Shown piece by piece: positions 57,065-64,000 of a stretch of 64,000 bases of DNA. Under the pieces are notes generated by a model that was not told the origin of the DNA, ran no database searches, and saw only the letters and a program-made list of their open reading frames with translations. Made by a program: the position numbers and the translations under genes. Position 1 is the first letter of the stretch. Every line of letters begins with the position of its first letter. Source of the stretch: Spodoptera frugiperda (lineage: Eukaryota; Arthropoda; Insecta; Lepidoptera; Noctuidae); NCBI RefSeq assembly GCF_023101765.2, contig NC_064236.1, positions 14,286,993-14,350,992 on the forward strand, read 5' to 3'.

Positions 57065-57971
57065 TCATTTCTTATCTGGTATACTTTGTTCATCTGTGGA
57101 AGGCTCTGTGGCAGCTTTGTGGAGCTCGTACAACTGAACTAGCTGTTCATCAGTCATGTGGTCTAACAGTTTTGGGTCTAAGTATTCCCCAACTTTCTTC
57201 GTTTTAGCTTGTTGTATAGGCTTCATTTGTTTAGCCAATGCTATCGCATAATCCTGAAAATTATTGTAAGAAGGATTTTAAAAAATTACTTTATGCCATT
57301 TACTAGTATCAGAATCTGTTTTCAACAGTTTGGAATGAAAAGGTATGGACTATACTGAATTATTGAAAATTAATAGTCAAAACAACACTGAATTGTTCAT
57401 AGCTTTTATAAGTAAACACACTATTTATGAACCATACAAAAATCGATTGAGTATGGTAATCAAATCAAGAGGTGAATAGACACAGAAAAAGGATGATCAG
57501 ATACTAAGAAGAATTTCCCAATACCTATTCATTTCACCTCTGAGTCTTCTGTATCTATTCACCTCTTGATTTCTATTAATGCTACTTAAGAGACATTTAA
57601 TGATTACTTAAACTATTCCTTAGTAACGATTTTGTATCGAAAACGATTGCTAAAGACTGGGTAAGTATTAAGTAACCATTAAATGACTCTGAGTACGGGG
57701 GTCAGGCAGATGCAGTAAGCAACCACTTTTTGTATATATCTTTGTGTATATTTATATATGTAAGGAATAATATGAAGTTTGAAATAGCACACACCGTCCA
57801 TTCATTGAGGAATATCTTAGCTTCCTCCGGGTTACATTTCTTATGCCTCTTGAATTCGTCTCTGGCATAGTTGTCACCCATGATTCTGAGTTCTGGTGGC
57901 AAAGCGCGGTGCACACGGAATATCAGCTTGTATAGTCTACGAACTCGGAAGACATGTTCCACAGACGACAT
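57065..57971 (-). CDS. SDHAF3: SDHAF3/ACN9-like succinate dehydrogenase assembly factor, 2 exons, 121 aa
   Basis: Exon 1 is 57795-57971 (complement, ATG at its right end). Exon 2 is 57065-57253. The intron has GT/AG ends and is in phase 0. The protein starts MSSVEHVFRVRRLYKLIFRV, with the LYK (LYR-type) tripeptide near residue 13. ALPPELRIMGDNYARDEFKR follows, then KKCNPEEAKIFLNEW, then DYAIALAKQ across the splice, and it ends IPDKK. This is the layout of SDHAF3 (yeast Sdh7/Acn9, human LYRM10). That mitochondrial-matrix protein helps mature the iron-sulphur subunit of succinate dehydrogenase. Length agrees with the human protein of about 125 residues. No separate cleavable presequence is obvious. 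The intron holds two hairpin elements. Confidence 0.92.
57463..57572. repeat. Hairpin element in the SDHAF3 intron, about 24-bp arms
   Basis: AATCAAGAGGTGAATAGACA at the left is inverted at 57549-57572 (CTGTATCTATTCACCTCTTG) with one mismatch. The spacer is about 62 bp. Confidence 0.75.
57589..57690. repeat. Small foldback element in the SDHAF3 intron
   Basis: AGAGACATTTAATGATTACT at the left and its near-inverse AGTAACCATTAAATGACTCT at the right, with partial pairing continuing to the centre. A related piece (AGATTTTGTATCGAAAACAA) lies near 19027-19046. Confidence 0.7.
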
Positions 57972-60900
57972 ACTGTAATTAGTAACAATTTCATATTATT
58001 ATGTAAGAATAAATAAAAGTTGTTTTATTCTGAGAATTTCCAATACAACTTTATGGTTAAAAAAAATATATTTCCCGCAATTGTATTAATTTAATTAGTA
58101 AAGGAGTGTTTAATAAGACTTTTATAGACCGTATAATAAATATTTTTCGTATAAATCAAGATTTTTGTAATCAAAACATTGGTACATAACCTTTAAATCT
58201 ATAAAATGGTTCTTACCTACTTTTGTTGTAAACAGTTAGTTATGTGCCTGACTAGATTTAATAACAAATGTATTAATTATTGTAATTAAAGTTTGTTAAT
58301 TGATAAAGTTACAAAAATCTGTTATTATTTTCAATAGTAGTTTTAACCTTACTTTTTTATGCCATAGACAATTATAAACTAATGAATGTTAATCTATGGT
58401 CTATGGTAGTCCACAGATGTACAATATAGGTTGTGGTCTTTTTAGTAACTAGTTTTCGGTTTGGAAATATGTAATCAATGTGGATTATATTCATTACAGA
58501 AACTATTAATAAAACATTACGTAAATCTGTATAACTTCCATTTTTTTATTTTTCCGAAACACCTGTTGACAGATACTAATCGTGGTGGTCGCACGGAGGC
58601 TTAAAACTTCTGGTTGAGCCACTCTTCATCCTCATGTACGAGGGTGAGGGTTCGAAACCTGAAATGTACTAATGTGATGTTTTTCTTCGTACGTATGTAG
58701 TTTCTAAGATTATTTAGACACCACTAATACGACATACAATAAAGAAAAACATTGTAAGCAAACCTATCAAGTCCCCAAGATACAGGATCCTAGTTTGAGG
58801 GCTACCGATACAGTTGATGACAACACCAAAATTAAACAAATTGTGATACCTATAGTATAAGACCATGATTGTGAAGTTCATTAATATTCTTATTCTAAAC
58901 CGGGGCTTATAATTTCTCATCATATGTTTTAATTGCCTACACCGGCAATAAACAAACAAGGTGGTTAATATAATAATATGTAGTGTGATTAGCAATAGTG
59001 AGAAAAGGTTTTACTCAAACGTGGGCACATATTGGCCGCCCTTGATGATATTACTTACATGATGATAACATCTATTTTTATAACCCTGTCTATTCCTCTT
59101 TTTATCCAAAAAGGAGTTACGCAGGCTACACACCTTCAGTTTTTAACTGTACCGATGAACACCTGAACAAGTCCAACACTCCTTTGAACGGTGCACCTGC
59201 TCATGATCCGGAAATTAATGTTGGTCTACACTGGACTTATTTGTAGCTCCTCACTCCTAAAGAACCCAGATAACTCAATTTTGTAATAAGGGGGTGTATA
59301 CTAAAAACTGCTTTTAATTTTATTAGTATGTATTTTATTCACTTGAACTGTACAAAGTCAACAACATCTCATGACACGGCTAGAAGAAATGAAATAACAA
59401 ACGGCAGTTAAATAATTTAAGGTCAACGATGGAATAATTTCAGTGAGAAGAACCGAACCTGTAATATGAATCACCTGAATTGAAACACCCTGGAAACTAT
59501 CAAAGTACATAATATTCTAGGAATTTAAACTATTCCAGTAACCTAACATGTCCATTTAGCAGTATAACTAAGAAAGAATAACTAAACTAATAATTTATAG
59601 ACTATTTACAAAAACGAAACCAGGATAAAACATAGACTATCGCTAGGTGGCATTGGAGAGGGGGTAATTGACTACTGTATCATATAAGTACACACAGAAG
59701 TTTTATGGCTATTCCAATATAATAGACACTTATTATATGAATAAGAATAACATGCGAATAAACACTTTATCAGTGATATCTGGCCACCTAGCACCTAAAC
59801 AGGAAGATCAGTTTATATAAGTATGTATTACAAGAGTAATCGGAATATGAAGTTATCACAAAATAAGAGGTCAACTCTGACAACTGTTACATAGTAAGAG
59901 GTAAATAATATTGGACACTGTTTATGATCGATTACCAAGTCATATCGAAGTAAATTAGAACTTGTAACTACCGGATCTGACAATATAGTAATATCTCAAG
60001 AACCGGTGGTAAACACAACAGCTTTGCTCGGATTGATGTTAATTATACAATAAACTTTATTTGTTTTAAGTCATTAGCCTATTTACGAAGTTTAGTGTAC
60101 AGTTAGGGGTGGTTTACAATAAGAATTTCTTAGATGGCTCAGTGAGTCAGGTAGGACTTGTTATCTATAGTATAAATTGAACCAATTTGTGATTCGATTT
60201 TTATCTTTAAATATTTTATAATACGCACAAAATGTATTATAAGGACTACGTTTTAAGAAAATATGACGACAGGTAAAATCACTATGGTATCCAACCTGAA
60301 TACTCATCTTAATGGTGGCTTTTTAAAATACAACTCTCTGTAGACGAATCCATTTAAGTGCATTTCCGCAAAAAATAATTTGGTGCTTATAAATGATGTT
60401 CTTTATGAACTCTATGATTAATGTGAGTAATTATTATTTATAATACGACTTTTACTCATTTTTTAACTATAATAAATAACTTATTATGAACGTCGAGCAA
60501 ACAGTTAATAAAATGACAAAATAAATGTCTGAGTTGGCCTCTTTTTTGTGACGACTTTAATGGTTAAGTAATTAACCAGTTTATAAAGACCATACACATT
60601 GATATTAAAAAGATTAAGTACCTACCAATATTACGTTTTTTTTTTCGTTGCATCTATCTAGACACTAAATACGAACACTGAACACTTTTTAAATACATTC
60701 ATATTTGAATAATTGTAAATGGTAATGATAGTGATCAGTTGAAATATTTTTACGAGTACATAATATTATTATTGTTTTCATTCAAGACTCTTTGTTTTAT
60801 CGTAGCTTTACCGCAAGAATAGTATTCCTACTGTACTGTTTTTACTACATTGATGGAATATATGTGAAACACATGGCGCAGTTCATAACTCATTCAAATC

Positions 60901-61053
60901 TTTATCAATTTTCGTCAGTATCATATTTAAGGGTTAACCTTGCTAGAAAAACCCTGTCCAACACGAAAGAGGGGTTATGAAAATGAAAGAAAATATATAA
61001 AAAAAAAACTAGTGCAATTTAATCGCAAAAAACTAAGACGAGTTAAGACTCGT
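57972..61053. other. Gene-free region between SDHAF3 and PRP4 kinase
   Basis: AT-rich. No domain-bearing frame and no convincing RNA gene. A tRNA-like GGTTCGAAACC near 58648 may be an old SINE scrap. Confidence 0.5.
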
Positions 61054-61101
61054 ATAGGTAATTTAGTTAGTATCCCTTAGGATACTAACTAAATTACCTA
61101 T
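61054..61101. repeat. Perfect 22-bp-arm hairpin, 4-nt loop
   Basis: The arm 61054-61075 (ATAGGTAATTTAGTTAGT...) is exactly complementary to 61080-61101, with loop CTTA. It is followed within six bases by the foldback element at 61107. Confidence 0.9.
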
Positions 61102-61106
61102 AGAGT

Positions 61107-61457
61107 AAGATCCCAGAGCCGCTAGACATAAAATATTTTTACAAGCATATAACTTTCGGTTCACTAGTCTTGTATATACTTTTTAATACCTGAATGTTTG
61201 TGGAGCTTGCCGAGTGGCACCTGCGCACGTACCAAGTGAGAAAGGTAACTAAAAATTAGACTTACTTAATGTAAATTTTTATGACAGATTTTTATATGTT
61301 TTGTAGAATATTACTCTGAAATCAATGGATCAAAACGTTTATCAGACGCTTTAAAGCTCTAAAAAATAGTGCACCTTACAAAATTTGTTATAGCAATATT
61401 ATATGCGAAAGTTATATGCTTGTAAAAATATTTTATGTCTGACGGCTCTGGGATCTT
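61107..61457. repeat. Foldback/TIR element, about 52-bp arms
   Basis: The left arm AAGATCCCAGAGCC... (61107-61159) is inverted at about 61405-61457 with few mismatches. The inner text CAGACGCTTTAAAGCTC is shared with the right arm region of 56119-56547, so the two belong to one family. Confidence 0.85.
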
Positions 61458-61615
61458 GGACTACTACGTAAATATGTTATGAATTTCATGTTTCCTCAAA
61501 AGCTTATTATGTAAACAGAATTACATCCCTACACTAATCTCAATATCCAGCCGTACCCTACGAATTAGACAAGGTTTTTTTAACATGTTGTATAATTACA
61601 GCTTATAGGTCTTAT

Positions 61616-63505
61616 TTAGATTTTTTCTTGTATGAAAGGGTGAGCCAGGCAATGGTTGACCGAAGCTCGTTTGGCTGGGTCCAACATGAGCATGCGCTCT
61701 AGAAGATCTTTTAGTTGTGTAATCTTTTTAGCTTCAGGGGCTGGCAGTCGGTGATGCGGTGGTGCGAGCTCAGTTTGCAAATCTCGTGTTGGTTTTATAC
61801 TTGAAATTATGACGATCTTTTCCTGGAAAGACAGAAAATATTCATAATAACAATAAAGAATATAAATAGTAAAATGGTTATGATGGATTTTCTTAAATAA
61901 GTTTGTCATTTACCTTAATTAAAAGGTTTAAAGTACACACAACTAAAAAAAAAAACTTATGTTTAGGTATGGAATCCATTGTAAGCGAAATTTATGCCTA
62001 ATAAGATCTAACCCTATATTATAAAAATATATAACTCACCCTCTCAGTAATCTTATCCAATTCGTGATACATAAAGTTGCAGTTAGCGTCGAAATGTTGT
62101 TCTTTAAAGTATCCTTTCTTAATAATTTTGTTTGGCAATTTCCCCTTTAGATCCATAAAATACTTTAACATTTCATTATTTGACTTGCCACTGAACATAA
62201 TTTTTCCTGTGGACAGTTCATATATGGTGCATGCTGTAGACCACATATCTATGCCGTAGTCATATGAAACACCAATAATGATCTCTGGAGCTCTGTAGAA
62301 CCGTGACACGAGGTATGGAGTAATTTCATTATCAGAGACATGCCCGGCCGCTCCAAAGTCACACAGTTTCAACATCAGTTTGTTTTCATTTACAAGAATG
62401 TTATCTGGTTTAATGTCTGTAAAAAAGAAATTATAGTTAGCTTTATATTATAATTATAGTATTAATAAAAAAAACTCTTATTCTCCAACAATAAAAAAGA
62501 AAAAAAAAGATCATGATCAATAATTTTTATCTATAATATAAAAATAAGTCGGGTTTTCCTTCATGACGCTATAACTCCGGAACGCACGAACCGATTGCCA
62601 CGGTTTTGCATTCGTTAGAAAGGTATCAGGCTGCGTAAGGTTTATAGCAAAGAAAATTCAGGACAATTTTGAGAGTAAAACAGGGAAAATCATTGGCGAA
62701 ACGAAGTTTGCCGGGTTTGCTAGTTAATTTATAATTATTGCTCACCTGCATGCAATATTCCAGTTTTCTTCAATAATTTCAGAGCTAATAGCATCTGTTG
62801 TGTGTAGCTCCGTACTGCTTTGATATGTATGCCGCTATTCTTGCCATACTTCTTGAGAACCTCTCTAAGGTTCATGGAAAGAGGTTCCATCACCATGCAC
62901 AAATGTCTCTTATGGAAGAAGTGACGGAACAGGCGGAGGCAGTGGAATTTATCTTCTGGGTCAGCATCATTAAGACGTTTGAGAATCTCCAACTCTCGTA
63001 GCCCTGTCTTGTGCCTGTAAATATGAGATATTTACAAATCAGTTATTATAGTTTTGGGTATTGGATCGTCAGTCTGATTATATCATTCCGCTGGTGAAGC
63101 CAGTAGCTTCTTCCAAAGCATTTTTTACGGTAGGTATAATAAGCCGGTAATCGAGCAGATGGATCACCTTGGGAAGGGGCCTCTGGTTACGCACGAAACA
63201 CTACGCAAGCGTTGTTTCACGTCGGTGTTCTGTGCGGCCGTGGTATCACTCCGGTCGGGCCGGCCTATTCGTGTCGAAGCACGACTCTCCCACACTTATA
63301 TTCGTATGGCGTTTGTAAGCTTAGTTTCGTATGGCGAAGATGGCATAAGTATACTTACATAATCTCATTATTCCTGATGATTTTCACGGCCACATCAGTG
63401 TTGTTGCGCGCCTGGTCTCTAGCGCGCACCACGTTAGAGAAAACGCCCTGCCCAGTGTATCCGTACACAGTGTAACGATTATCCAGCATCTCACCGATGC
63501 GTACT
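61616..63505 (-). CDS. PRPF4B: PRP4 kinase (PRPF4B), C-terminal kinase domain, 4 exons, 5' end outside window
   Basis: PRP4K is a nuclear CMGC-group Ser/Thr kinase that phosphorylates tri-snRNP proteins during spliceosome assembly. Exons on the complement: 63359-63505, 62746-63014, 62040-62416, 61616-61822, giving 332 residues to the TAA at 61616-61618. All introns are GT/AG and in phase. Motifs in order: nucleotide loop GYTGQGVFSNVV, VAVKIIR with the catalytic Lys, PLSMNLREVLKKYG, and catalytic loop HADIKPDN (HAD instead of HRD is usual for PRP4K). Then come CDFG, the activation/P+1 segment SRFYRAPE, SYDYGIDMWS, and the C-terminal MLMLDPAKRASVNHCLAHPF ending QEKI. The long Arg/Ser-rich N-terminus must lie beyond 64000. 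Repeats sit in two introns. Confidence 0.95.
62530..62724 (+). mobile_element. Non-autonomous Helitron-like element, 195 bp, in a PRPF4B intron
   Basis: Begins A|TCTATAATATAAAAATAAGT and ends GAAGTTTGCCGGGTTTG then CTAGT|T at 62720-62724, the A/T insertion pattern of Helitrons. Confidence 0.6.
63150..63300 (+). repeat. Interspersed repeat in a PRPF4B intron
   Basis: GATGGATCACCTTGGG, GTTGTTTCACGTCGGTG and GACTCTCCCACACTTA match the 48411-48680 repeat. Confidence 0.65.
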
Positions 63506-64000
63506 CTGCGGGAATACGTAAAAATATAAATGAGTGACTGTACTTATAATGAAATTTGTAACAAGTGTCGGGGTTGGTTAGCCGCCTGTCACATAGTACA
63601 AACTACAAATTATTATTAGTGGCCTGATAGGAGTAATAAAGTGGTGTTTACTAAACCTTTGATTAAGAAATGGTGCTGAGCTTTAGGAACTAAGACCCAG
63701 GTTTCTAAAAATTTTTATTGAATATAAGAATCAATATAAAGTAATTTAAGTAAGTTTCATTGCATTGTTACTTGCAATAAATTACTTTTAATGAGAATAC
63801 CTTGGTTTTGGTTACATCCAGAATTGCACTAACCATTTAATATATGAAATTAAACTACATATGGCTGAATATAACATAGTCTATGTGCAGTTACTATAAT
63901 GATCAACTTTACATGAACTTTTGAGTTAGATTTCAGTATCAACTGTGCCAAGATAGGTGTATTTGTCGTATACTTCTACTGTGCGGTATAAATGGCGCAG
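63506..64000 (-). other. PRPF4B intron running out of the window
   Basis: Follows the acceptor of the first visible kinase exon (CCCGCAG at 63506-63512 on the complement). No further exon could be recognised. Confidence 0.5.

Noticed and set aside
58575..58665. tRNA-like text with GGTTCGAAACC
   Set aside because: Only a B-box-like motif. No cloverleaf can be drawn, so not called as tRNA.

Overview
The window looks like nuclear DNA of a moth or butterfly (Lepidoptera). Genes are sparse, AT-rich and intron-rich. The intact coding exons match insect families, and the intergenic and intronic DNA is full of repeats of lepidopteran type: tRNA-derived SINEs, Helitron-like elements ending in CTAGT, CR1/Jockey-group LINEs with short tandem tails, Ty3/Gypsy pieces and foldback elements. 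The species assignment is an inference from these features. No database search was possible.

Layout. Positions 1-9480 hold no recognisable gene, only repeats and two clear foldback elements. A 13-exon calpain gene runs on the plus strand from 9482 to 53173 (645 codons). It is the CalpC type: the protease fold, C2-like domain and penta-EF-hand region are all present, but all three catalytic residues are replaced. Its second intron is about 32 kb (15872-47872). This intron holds a second plus-strand gene, an intronless, intact 729-codon eRF3 (GSPT-like) translation-termination GTPase at 32236-34425. It also holds many mobile elements: Helitron helicase and Helitron termini, a DDE transposase remnant, three related LINE copies plus a fourth of another family, and two inverted Ty3/Gypsy fragments.

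After the calpain gene come a SINE, a well-formed tRNA-Asp(GTC) at 55296-55367, a foldback family, and a two-exon minus-strand SDHAF3/ACN9 gene (57065-57971; a LYR-type assembly factor for succinate dehydrogenase). The window ends with the last four exons of the minus-strand splicing kinase PRP4 (PRPF4B; 61616-63505). Its 5' part lies beyond the window.

The genes do not form a pathway. The most notable points are a pseudoprotease calpain with a coherent coding frame, and an apparently functional eRF3 paralogue nested in its intron. Intergenic stretches not listed as features were read and showed only AT-rich sequence or short repeat fragments.
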